A stretch of DNA of 7,345 nucleotides from positions 1-7,345 of the forward strand of contig CAZFIJ010000019.1 of NCBI GenBank assembly GCA_964519515.1. The letters run 5' to 3'. Source of the stretch: Korarchaeum sp964519515 (GTDB lineage: Archaea; Korarchaeota; Korarchaeia; Korarchaeales; Korarchaeaceae). Under the pieces are notes generated by a model. It was not told the DNA's origin and made no database searches. It worked only from the letters and a program-made list of their open reading frames with translations. Every line of letters begins with the position of its first letter. Within the stretch, counting starts at the first letter, position 1. This document shows positions 1-6,184 of this stretch, one piece after another. A program made the position numbers and the translations under genes.

Positions 1-888
1 CCATTCTTGAACCCCGATTCGACTTCCCCCGCTCTGACTGAGAGAGGGTATAAGTGGTTCTTCAGGACGACTGCTCACGATATGACTTTCGCTGCCCAAC
101 ATGTTGAGTTCATAGACTACTTGAACAAGACATACGGGGGACTGAAAACAGTCGCGATAATAAATGAGGATACTGAATGGGGAGCAGCGACAGCTAAAGC
201 GTGGAAGGAGCTATTCTCAGCAGCTGGGTATAAGATAGTGGCTGAGGTCAGCTATCACGCTGCTACTGTGACTTCACTAGATAGCGAAGTCGAGAAGCTC
301 AAGGCAGCGAATCCCGATGTCTTACTAATAGCTGCATATACTAATGATGGAATCCTGTTAGTGAGGACGATGAAAGCTAAGAACTTCGCTCCGAAGGTAG
401 CTCTCGCGCAGGACGCTGGTTTCATAGATCCCGCATATGTGCAGCAGATAGGGAAAGATGGCTATTACTTCTTCAGTAGGGAGGTATTCAATTGGGACTT
501 ACTGGAGAAGATACCCGAGTTGAAGAAAGTGAACGATGAATATAGTGCGAAGTACGGGGTCAACTTGAACGGGAACTCAGCTAGGGATTACACGGGAACT
601 TGGGTCCTCTACTGGGCTATTGAAGAGGCAGCAAAGGTAGCGAGCCCAACTGACTTAGAGGCCTTCAGGAGAGCGATAAGGGATGCGTTAGCTAAGATGG
701 ACGTCTCTCCCGATAAGATAATAATGCCTTGGGCTGGAATAAAATTCGATGAGAAGGGGCAGAACATACTGGCTAGGGGGATAATAGTCCAGATGAGCCC
801 TGACGATGGGAAGTACCACACCGTTTACCCGATCGAGGTAGCTACGAAGCCTATAATATTCCCGTTCCCGTCCTGGGAGAAGAGGTAA
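1..888 (+). CDS. livK: Solute-binding protein of a branched-chain amino acid type ABC importer (LivK-like), 5' partial
   Basis: Extracytoplasmic receptor that captures the substrate and hands it to the LivHM permease. The frame is open from base 1, so the gene starts outside the window; 295 residues are visible against roughly 370-420 for the family, so the signal peptide and about the first 100 residues are missing. The visible part looks like a type I periplasmic binding fold (Peripla_BP_6 / Leu-Ile-Val receptor group): a TERGYKWFFRT segment near the left edge, then alternating strand/helix blocks such as KTVAIINEDTEWG and NPDVLLIAAYTNDG. The C-terminal part has an aromatic-rich stretch (YTGTWVLYWAIEEA) and ends at TAA. 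Substrate specificity cannot be inferred; related receptors bind amino acids, amides, urea or aromatic acids. It lies 38 bases before livH. The family call is firm, the ligand unknown. Confidence 0.9.
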   Translation, partial: PFLNPDSTSPALTERGYKWFFRTTAHDMTFAAQHVEFIDYLNKTYGGLKTVAIINEDTEWGAATAKAWKELFSAAGYKIVAEVSYHAATVTSLDSEVEKLKAANPDVLLIAAYTNDGILLVRTMKAKNFAPKVALAQDAGFIDPAYVQQIGKDGYYFFSREVFNWDLLEKIPELKKVNDEYSAKYGVNLNGNSARDYTGTWVLYWAIEEAAKVASPTDLEAFRRAIRDALAKMDVSPDKIIMPWAGIKFDEKGQNILARGIIVQMSPDDGKYHTVYPIEVATKPIIFPFPSWEKR

Positions 889-900
889 GATCTCCCCCTC

Positions 901-912
901 TAAATATTTTTT
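901..912 (+). promoter_or_regulatory. T-rich element between livK and livH (partial terminator or internal promoter)
   Basis: The 38-base gap between the receptor and first permease gene contains TAAATATTTTTT, the only AT-rich tract between genes inside the transporter operon. A run of six T could cause partial termination, leaving receptor mRNA more abundant than permease mRNA. Alternatively TAAATATT could be a TATA box giving a start near base 930 and a nearly leaderless livH message. The sequence alone cannot decide. A GAGGTG ribosome binding site follows at 915-920. Confidence 0.4.
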
Positions 913-926
913 CCGAGGTGTGAGCT

Positions 927-1796
927 ATGGTAGTTGAGTTAGGGTCTATTATCGGAGCTTTGGTCTCCGGTCTAGTTATAGGGAGTATTTACGCCTTAGT
1001 CGCCCTCGGACTAGCCATAATATGGGGAATCATGAACGTGATAAATTTCGCTCAAGCTGATTTCATGGCCCTAGGGGCATTCATAGGCTTCTTGCTCCTC
1101 AATTCCTTCGGTATAGATCCACTCATCTCCCTAATCTTGATCTTCGGTATCATCTTCCTAATAGGAGTGCTCACCCAGAGGGTAGCTATAGAGCCGATAC
1201 TAAGGGCACCAGTGCTCAGCCAGATAACTACGACATTCTCGCTTCTCTTGATAATCAGGTATGGACTTGAGGTCTTCATGGGACCCTACACTAGAGTAGT
1301 TGAAGTACCCTACAGGGATCTATTCATAAGGTTCGGATCCATCTCAGTCTCAGTCCCTCAACTCATATCACTAGCAGTCTCGCTTATAGTGGCTTTTCTG
1401 CTCTACCTCTTCATGAGCAGGACGTTCTTAGGGGCCGCACTCAAAGCTACCGCTCAAGATATGCTCGCAGCACAGCTACATGGGATAGATATTAAGTACA
1501 TGTACAGACTCGCATTCGGATTGGGAGTCGGCATCTCCGCCATAGGAGGGGTCCTCCTATCTCTATTCTACCCAATTTACCCCGAAATGGGTGCATTCTT
1601 CACCATGATAGCTTTCATCTCAGTTGTCTTCGGAGGTTTCGGGAGCATCTTCGGTGCCTACTTAGGCGGGATCATAATAGGGCTCGTAGAGACTATAAGC
1701 GCCTTATTCATATCCCCCTCCCTGAAGACACTAGCTGCTTTCATAGTATTCATCTTAATACTCATATTCAGACCGAAGGGGATGTTCGGGAGGTGA
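927..1796 (+). CDS. livH: Branched-chain amino acid type ABC transporter permease LivH
   Basis: One of two inner permease subunits that form the substrate channel through the cytoplasmic membrane. At 289 residues it is normal for LivH. Residues about 14-52 carry the family's N-terminal signature (GSIYALVALGLAIIWGIMN, then NFAQADFMALGAF). Several hydrophobic spans follow. Residues 169-188 (GAALKATAQDMLAAQLHGID) correspond to the cytoplasmic coupling segment that contacts the ATPases. Residues 234-257 (VFGGFGSIFGAYLGG and on) and the terminal RPKGMFG are also typical. The ATG at 927 is supported by GAGGTG at 915-920, six bases upstream. It pairs with LivM, whose start lies four bases after this stop. 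Family assignment is secure; the transported compound is not known. Confidence 0.95.
   Translation: MVVELGSIIGALVSGLVIGSIYALVALGLAIIWGIMNVINFAQADFMALGAFIGFLLLNSFGIDPLISLILIFGIIFLIGVLTQRVAIEPILRAPVLSQITTTFSLLLIIRYGLEVFMGPYTRVVEVPYRDLFIRFGSISVSVPQLISLAVSLIVAFLLYLFMSRTFLGAALKATAQDMLAAQLHGIDIKYMYRLAFGLGVGISAIGGVLLSLFYPIYPEMGAFFTMIAFISVVFGGFGSIFGAYLGGIIIGLVETISALFISPSLKTLAAFIVFILILIFRPKGMFGR
1789..1796 (+). promoter_or_regulatory. Ribosome binding site fixing the TTG start of livM
   Basis: GGAGGTGA is a perfect match to the archaeal anti-SD complement. It overlaps the last codons and stop of livH and lies four bases before the TTG at 1801, which supports that non-ATG start for livM and suggests translational coupling. 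Confidence 0.75.
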
Positions 1797-1800
1797 GCCC

Positions 1801-2772
1801 TTGAGATCCAAATTATTAGCATTGATAATAATAGCTCTGCTCTTAGTCCTCCCGATCGTATTCATGATACTCGATCTAGGGTTCGCTGCTGCAGCTCTTT
1901 TCTTCTGCGTCCTCTACTCTATAATGTCGATGGCTTGGAACTTCTTAGGTGGATACGCTGGTCAAGTGAGCTTTGGTCATGCTGTATTCTTCGGGGTGGG
2001 AGCTTACACGACGATGATCCTCCTCTTATTCTACGAGGTCACCCCTTGGATAGGGATACCGATAGGTGGAGTACTAGCTGCTCTCACTGGTCTCGGATTG
2101 AGCTTCTTATTCAGGTTGAGGAGTCATTGGTTCTCTCTCTCGACTCTAGCTATGGTAACGATCTTCCTCCTCCTCTTCCAGGAGTTCGCGCCTGGGAGAG
2201 CTGCGGGACTCCAAGTACCTATAGTCCCGCCTGAGAAGGAGTTCTACTACCTCAGGTACGCTGGAGCTTATTATTACATCTACTTAGCTTTAGCTTACTT
2301 AGCTTTAGAGCTCTTAGTGATGAGGTACCTCGTGAAGAGGGATATAGGATACTACTTGCAAGCTATAAGGGAGGATGAGGAGACCGCTATGTCCCTAGGG
2401 ATAAACCCATTCAAATACAAGGTCCTAGCGATGTTAGTCAGCTCATTCTTCATGGGAATAGCTGGAGGAATATACACAGTGAGGTTCAGGTTCGTCGACC
2501 CGTACTGCGTCTTCGACATCCTCCTGATCTCGATATACCCTGTCATAGCGTCCCTCCTCGGAGGTATGTACACCTTCTGGGGCCCCGTCGTGGGCTCCTT
2601 CATATTCGTCCCTATATTCGAGTACGTCAGATCGAACATAGTCACGGCTTTCCCGAGGTACTTCGGGCTCCACTTCCTCGTAGCCGGGATAATATTGTTC
2701 TTCATATCGTTGAGAGTCCCTAGGGGCGTCGTAGGTTGGTTGGAGTCCAAGGGATATATCAAGCGGGGGTAG
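1801..2772 (+). CDS. livM: Branched-chain amino acid type ABC transporter permease LivM
   Basis: Second channel-forming permease, partner of LivH. It starts at TTG behind a perfect GGAGGTGA and is 323 residues long, normal for LivM. Residues 1-23 and 27-50 are hydrophobic. The family motif NFLGGYAGQVSFGHAVFFG spans 47-65 and continues as VGAYT. FSLSTLAM (111-118) matches the conserved central segment. The coupling-loop signature is at about 186-224 (LQAIREDEETAMSLGINPF, then YKV.. and GIAGGIY). GGMYTFWGPVVGSF (254-267) is the usual late loop/helix. A 15-base tandem duplication at 2281-2308 encodes YLALAYLALE in a membrane helix. The stop overlaps the livG ribosome binding region, and only four bases separate the two genes. 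Confidence 0.95.
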   Translation: MRSKLLALIIIALLLVLPIVFMILDLGFAAAALFFCVLYSIMSMAWNFLGGYAGQVSFGHAVFFGVGAYTTMILLLFYEVTPWIGIPIGGVLAALTGLGLSFLFRLRSHWFSLSTLAMVTIFLLLFQEFAPGRAAGLQVPIVPPEKEFYYLRYAGAYYYIYLALAYLALELLVMRYLVKRDIGYYLQAIREDEETAMSLGINPFKYKVLAMLVSSFFMGIAGGIYTVRFRFVDPYCVFDILLISIYPVIASLLGGMYTFWGPVVGSFIFVPIFEYVRSNIVTAFPRYFGLHFLVAGIILFFISLRVPRGVVGWLESKGYIKRG

Positions 2773-2776
2773 GAAG

Positions 2777-3487
2777 ATGCTCAAAGTGGATAACGTAACT
2801 AAGAGGTTCGGCGGCCTAGTCGCTTTGAGGAACGTGACGATGGAAGTGAATGAGGGGGAGATATTGGGATTAATAGGCCCCAATGGGGCGGGAAAGACCA
2901 CTCTGCTCAACGTCATCACTGGTTACTTGAAGCCGGAGGAGGGCAAAGTGTTTTACATGGGCAAGGACATCACTGGGCTACCTCCGTACAAGATAACGCC
3001 TCTAGGCGTAGCTAGGACCTTCCAGATAGTCAAACCGCTATCTAACCTCACGGTATTTGAGAACGTGCTCACTGGAGCTTTCATGAAGCATAAGAGATTA
3101 GAGGAGGCTTTAGAGAAGTCGAAAGCCGCATTAGATATTGTAGGGCTATCAGATAAGTCAGATTTACTCGCAGGATCCCTCAACGTCGTAGAGAAGAAAA
3201 AGCTAGAGCTTGCAAGGGCATTAGTGCTCGAGCCGAAGCTCCTCCTCTTAGATGAAGTAGCAGCAGGCCTCAACCCTGTCGAGATAGAGGGCATGATCTC
3301 CCTGCTCAGGAAGCTCAATGCCGAGGGGATAACTATGATAGTCATAGAGCACGTGATGAAGTTCATAATGGGCCTCGTGGATAGGTTAGTCGTACTTCAT
3401 TACGGGGAGAAGATAGCCGATGGACCGAAGGAAGAGGTATCGAACGATCCGAGGGTCATAGAGGCATATCTGGGAGGTATAGAGTAG
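2777..3487 (+). CDS. livG: Branched-chain amino acid type ABC transporter ATPase LivG
   Basis: Cytoplasmic ATPase, 236 residues, that with LivF powers the LivHM channel. Walker A is GPNGAGKTT at 34-42, the Q-loop is Gln83 in RTFQI, Walker B is LLLLDE at 155-160 with Glu160 as the likely catalytic base, the D-loop region is GLNP (164-167), and the H-loop His192 is in IEHVMKF. The C-terminal segment (VDRLVVLHYGEKIADGP) is LivG-like. The signature motif is unusual: where LivG commonly has LSYGQ or LAYGQ, residues 135-139 read LNVVE, followed by a normal KKKLELARAL. Degenerate signatures of this kind are, to my recollection, found in part of the LivG family, so this need not mean inactivity. ATG at 2777 follows GGGGGT at 2765-2770; there are no closer alternatives. 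Confidence 0.94.
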   Translation: MLKVDNVTKRFGGLVALRNVTMEVNEGEILGLIGPNGAGKTTLLNVITGYLKPEEGKVFYMGKDITGLPPYKITPLGVARTFQIVKPLSNLTVFENVLTGAFMKHKRLEEALEKSKAALDIVGLSDKSDLLAGSLNVVEKKKLELARALVLEPKLLLLDEVAAGLNPVEIEGMISLLRKLNAEGITMIVIEHVMKFIMGLVDRLVVLHYGEKIADGPKEEVSNDPRVIEAYLGGIE

Positions 3488-3499
3488 GGGGGTGAGGAG

Positions 3500-4210
3500 A
3501 TGGTTTTGTTAGAGGTGAGGGATCTCGAGGTCGCTTATGGTGAGACCCAAGTCCTTTGGGGGGTCTCTCTAGCAGCTGAGAAAGGGGAGATAACTTGCTT
3601 AGTTGGGAGCAATGGGGCTGGGAAGACGACCACCTTGAGAGCTATCTCCGGAGTGCTACCCATAAAGAAAGGTAAGATATACTTCTCTGGGGAGGATATA
3701 ACTGAGCTAGAGCCCCATAAGAGAGTAGAGCTGGGTATAGCTCACATCCCCGAGGGGAGGAGGTTATTCCCGGACATGAAAGTCATAGAGAACTTAAAGG
3801 CAGCTGCTTACACGAAAGAAGCTAGGAAGCACTTCAATGACTCCTTGGAGTTCGTCTTCAATCTATTCCCCAGGTTGAAGGAGAGGAGGGAGCAACTAGC
3901 TAGGACTCTGAGCGGAGGGGAGCAGCAGATGTTAGCTATAGCTAGGGGCCTCATGCTGAGGCCTAAGATATTGATGATAGATGAGATGAGCTTGGGCTTA
4001 GCTCCTAAGGTAGTGGCTGACTTATTCAGGCTGATAAAGGACTTGAGGGAGAGCGGCTATACTATATTCTTAGTCGAGCAGAACGTCAGACAGGCTTTAC
4101 TCCATAGCGATAAGGCTTACGTCCTGGAGACGGGGAGGATAGTGAAAGTAGGGAGCAGTAAGGAACTTATGGCAGATCCTGACGTTAAGAAGGCTTACTT
4201 AGGTATGTGA
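3500..4210 (+). CDS. livF: Branched-chain amino acid type ABC transporter ATPase LivF
   Basis: Second ATPase of the importer, 236 residues. Walker A is GSNGAGKTT (36-44), the LivF-type PEGRRLFP is at 84-91, and the canonical signature LSGGEQQ is at 137-143. Walker B is ILMIDE (157-162) with Glu162, followed by MSLGLAP. The H-loop position is Gln194 in VEQN rather than His, a normal LivF feature. The tail YVLETGRIVKVGSS and KAYLGM also fits LivF. The ATG at 3500 follows GGGGTGA at 3489-3495. Together with LivG it would form one canonical and one degenerate ATP site. The stop is 12 bases before the start of the next gene, whose ribosome binding site begins directly after this stop, so the enzyme gene is probably co-translated with the transporter. 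Confidence 0.95.
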   Translation: MVLLEVRDLEVAYGETQVLWGVSLAAEKGEITCLVGSNGAGKTTTLRAISGVLPIKKGKIYFSGEDITELEPHKRVELGIAHIPEGRRLFPDMKVIENLKAAAYTKEARKHFNDSLEFVFNLFPRLKERREQLARTLSGGEQQMLAIARGLMLRPKILMIDEMSLGLAPKVVADLFRLIKDLRESGYTIFLVEQNVRQALLHSDKAYVLETGRIVKVGSSKELMADPDVKKAYLGM

Positions 4211-4217
4211 GAGGTGA
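4211..4217 (+). promoter_or_regulatory. Ribosome binding site deciding the start of the racemase-fold gene
   Basis: GAGGTGA lies immediately after the livF stop. The GTG inside it (4214) opens the longest frame but is better read as part of the ribosome binding site. The ATG at 4223, five bases downstream, is the likely start. Confidence 0.7.
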
Positions 4218-4222
4218 TTTTC

Positions 4223-4918
4223 ATGAGGATGGGTCTGATAATCCCCTCCTCTAATACCACGATGGAGATAGAATTCAGGGAGATGCTCCCCAGAGGATTC
4301 TCACTGCACACCGCTAGGATGAGGCTCAAGGAAGTGACCGTGAGCGGGCTCGAGGAGATGGAGAAAGAGGCTGAGTATGAAGCTCTGAAGCTTAAGGATG
4401 CGGGAGTAGATATAATAGGTTATGGATGCACTAGCGGGAGCTTGATAAGAGGGGTTGGGCATGATGAGATGCTTGAGAGGAGATTGGAATCTGTCTCAGG
4501 TGTCCCAGCTGTAGCTACTTCAGGAGCTGTCCTGAGGGCCCTCAGGGCTCTGGGGATCGGGAGAGTGGCGGCAGCCACTCCATATATAGATGAGATAAAT
4601 GAGAAGGAGGAGGAATTCCTAGAGAAAAATGGATTTGAAGTAATCGATTTGAGGGCATTGAGACTTAAGGATAACCTTGAGATAGGGAGAGTCAGTGAGG
4701 AAACTTTGATCTCATTAGTAGAGGGGCTCAGGCATGAGGGAGCGGATGGTATATTCATAAGCTGCACTAACTTGCCTACGATAGCTGCTATAGACTATTT
4801 AGAGAGGAAGATGGGGAAGCCCGTCTTCTCGAGCAACACGGCTACTCTCTGGGCTATGCTCAGGAGGTTAGGGTATAAGGAGCCGATCTCAGGTTACGGG
4901 AAGCTCCTCCTGATATAA
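4223..4918 (+). CDS. Maleate isomerase / arylmalonate decarboxylase family enzyme (Asp/Glu racemase superfamily)
   Basis: Cytoplasmic enzyme of 231 residues, the usual length. The N-terminus (MGLIIPSSNTTMEIEF) is the hallmark of the maleate cis-trans isomerase and arylmalonate decarboxylase branch. Two cysteines sit at the expected places: Cys69 in GYGCTSGS and Cys181 in ISCTNLPT. Two-Cys members include maleate isomerase and racemases, whereas arylmalonate decarboxylase lacks the first, so isomerisation or racemisation is favoured over decarboxylation. ATPYIDEIN (118-126) and PVFSSNTATLW (200-210) are further family motifs. The ATG at 4223 was chosen because GAGGTGA precedes it by five bases; an ATG at 4229 is the alternative. 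It is the last gene of the transporter operon, so its substrate may be the imported compound or a product of it. The substrate itself is unknown; nicotinate/maleamate pathway genes are not seen here. Confidence 0.85.
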   Translation: MRMGLIIPSSNTTMEIEFREMLPRGFSLHTARMRLKEVTVSGLEEMEKEAEYEALKLKDAGVDIIGYGCTSGSLIRGVGHDEMLERRLESVSGVPAVATSGAVLRALRALGIGRVAAATPYIDEINEKEEEFLEKNGFEVIDLRALRLKDNLEIGRVSEETLISLVEGLRHEGADGIFISCTNLPTIAAIDYLERKMGKPVFSSNTATLWAMLRRLGYKEPISGYGKLLLI

Positions 4919-4938
4919 TTTTTTGTTAATTTTATTTA
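4919..4938 (+). terminator. T-rich terminator at the end of the transporter operon
   Basis: TTTTTTGTTAATTTTATTTA follows the stop codon directly, and no stem-loop precedes it. This matches the oligo-T terminators of archaeal RNA polymerase. It separates the transporter operon from the next gene, which has its own promoter-like element. Confidence 0.6.
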
Positions 4939-4943
4939 CCAAA

Positions 4944-4959
4944 AAAACCTTTTTATTTT
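4944..4959 (+). promoter_or_regulatory. Archaeal promoter (BRE/TATA) of the dehydrogenase gene
   Basis: AAAACCTTTTTATTTT combines an A-rich BRE-like part (4944-4947) with a TATA-like box (4950-4957) centred near 4954. The usual spacing of about 26 bases puts transcription start near 4980, just before the ATG at 4986, so the message would have a very short leader. This also argues against the upstream in-frame ATG at 4923, which lies before the promoter. Confidence 0.55.
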
Positions 4960-4974
4960 CCTTGTCCCTACGCA

Positions 4975-4980
4975 GGGGTG
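4975..4980 (+). promoter_or_regulatory. Ribosome binding site of the dehydrogenase gene
   Basis: GGGGTG lies five bases before the ATG at 4986. It supports this start over the in-frame ATG at 4923, which would add 21 residues (beginning MLILFTKKTFLF) translated from promoter DNA. Confidence 0.6.
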
Positions 4981-4985
4981 CTATT

Positions 4986-6011
4986 ATGGAGGAGCTGAGG
5001 GTAGTCTGCGTGGGCCTCGGTCCCATAGGCAAGGCCATAGCGAAGGGCTTGCTCGAGAAGAAAGGCGTGAAGATAGTAGGGGCTGTGGACGTAGCCCCTG
5101 ATCTGATCGGGAAGGATCTGGGGGAAGTGCTCGAATTGGATAAGAAGCTGGGAGTCACTGTGAGGGATGACTTAGACAAGCTACTGGATGAAGTGAAGGC
5201 TGATATAGCTGTGATAGCCACGAAATCCTACCTGCCTGATGTCTACCCTCAGATAGAGTCTTGCATAAAACACTGCGTTAATGTGATATCTACGTGTGAG
5301 GAACTCTCATACCCATACTATCGTTACCCAGAGCTCTCAGCGAAGATAGATACGTTAGCTAAGGATTATGGTGTCACTGTATTGGGCACGGGGATAAATC
5401 CTGGCTATTTGATGGACGCCCTCCCGATAATGCTGACTGGAGCTTGCACTAGAGTAGATAGCATCAAAGTGATAAGGATGATGGACTCTAAGAAGAGGAG
5501 GATACCCTATCAGAAGAAGATAGGGACTGGGTTATCGCCTGAAGAGTTCAAGAAGATGATAGAGGAGAAGAAGATAACGGGTCACGTTGGATTGACGGAA
5601 TCCATAGCTATGATAGCTGCTGCATTAGGCTGGAAGCTAGATGAGATAAAGGAATTCCCGCCTGAGCCAGTTATAGCTGATAAGGAAGTTCAGGCTTACG
5701 TCACAGTTAAGCCAGGTCAAGTAGCGGGGCTGAAGAGCGTAGCCCATGGGATAAAGGACGGGAAACCCGTTATAGTGCTCGAGTTCGTATCTCACGCTTT
5801 AGTCGAGGAGGAGCACGATACGGTGATAATAGAGGGCACACCCAGGATAGAGGAGAAGAAGATAGGGGGAGTCCACGGTGACATAGGTACTGTTGCGGTC
5901 GTGATAAACATGATACCCAAGGTCATAAATGCTCCTCCGGGCCTCTTCACTATGAAGGATCTGCCCATACCATCAGCTGTAGTTGAGGATTTGAGGATAT
6001 ATCTGGACTGA
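4986..6011 (+). CDS. 2,4-diaminopentanoate dehydrogenase-like (DapB-fold) NAD(P)-dependent amine/amino acid dehydrogenase
   Basis: Cytoplasmic oxidoreductase of 341 residues. The N-terminal Rossmann domain opens with VVCVGLGPIGKAI (Gly10, Gly12, Gly15 form the dinucleotide loop) and Asp35 in GAVDV ends strand 2. Family landmarks are CEELSYP (104-110), GTGINPGYLMDALP (134-147), TGHVGLTES (198-206), HGDIGTVAVVINMIP (297-311) and APPGLFTM (316-323). These match Ord, which in clostridial ornithine fermentation converts 2,4-diaminopentanoate to 2-amino-4-oxopentanoate with NAD(P), and its relatives that reductively aminate ketones. It is longer than typical DapB (about 270 residues) and lacks the lysine-pathway context. 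No ornithine aminomutase or thiolase genes are visible, so the true substrate is open. The start at 4986 rests on GGGGTG and a promoter just upstream. It lies 67 bases after the racemase-fold gene. Confidence 0.82.
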   Translation: MEELRVVCVGLGPIGKAIAKGLLEKKGVKIVGAVDVAPDLIGKDLGEVLELDKKLGVTVRDDLDKLLDEVKADIAVIATKSYLPDVYPQIESCIKHCVNVISTCEELSYPYYRYPELSAKIDTLAKDYGVTVLGTGINPGYLMDALPIMLTGACTRVDSIKVIRMMDSKKRRIPYQKKIGTGLSPEEFKKMIEEKKITGHVGLTESIAMIAAALGWKLDEIKEFPPEPVIADKEVQAYVTVKPGQVAGLKSVAHGIKDGKPVIVLEFVSHALVEEEHDTVIIEGTPRIEEKKIGGVHGDIGTVAVVINMIPKVINAPPGLFTMKDLPIPSAVVEDLRIYLD

Positions 6012-6018
6012 CCTCCCA

Positions 6019-6026
6019 ATTTTTAT
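6019..6026 (+). terminator. Short T-rich tract after the dehydrogenase gene
   Basis: ATTTTTAT lies eight bases after the dehydrogenase stop. A run of five T is a modest archaeal termination signal; no stem-loop is evident. The genes beyond are on the other strand, so termination somewhere near here is expected. Confidence 0.35.
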
Positions 6027-6074
6027 AGTTGAGGATTACGATCCTGACGCTGGAGAGTATTATTTGATTTAGGA

Positions 6075-6168
6075 GGGCACTTTCGAGTCTAATGATTAAA
6101 TTATAGAATCTATGATTCCCCTAGAGGGAGCGTGCCCACGATAAGGGGCCACTTGACGAGAGACTCGA
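6075..6168. repeat. Two interleaved inverted repeats in the gene-free stretch
   Basis: TCGAGTCT (6083-6090) is an exact reverse complement of AGACTCGA (6161-6168), and GGGCAC (6075-6080) of GTGCCC (6132-6137). CCCCT (6118-6122) also pairs with AGGGG (6144-6148). The first two pairs cross each other, so an RNA could only form both as a pseudoknot. No flanking target-site duplication is visible, so a small mobile-element remnant is not supported. Apart from this and a possible coding relic, the 6027-6184 stretch shows no gene. Confidence 0.4.
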
Positions 6169-6184
6169 GTTGATAGAGATGAGA

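Noticed and set aside
2443..2919. 158-codon minus-strand open frame across livM and livG
   Set aside because: It lies opposite two well-supported genes, its product (DYVRSDVLEYRDEYEG type) is low-complexity and charge-rich, and it shows no family motif or ribosome binding site.
4214..4222. GTG at 4214 as the start of the racemase-fold gene
   Set aside because: This GTG is part of the GAGGTGA ribosome binding site; the ATG at 4223 has proper spacing and family-like N-terminal length.
4889..5221. 110-codon minus-strand frame over the dehydrogenase start
   Set aside because: It is Ser/Thr-rich antisense of a clear Rossmann-fold coding region and runs across the promoter and terminator.
6083..6168. 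Miniature transposable element with 8-base terminal repeats
   Set aside because: No target-site duplication, only 8-base ends, and no second copy in the window; kept only as an inverted repeat.
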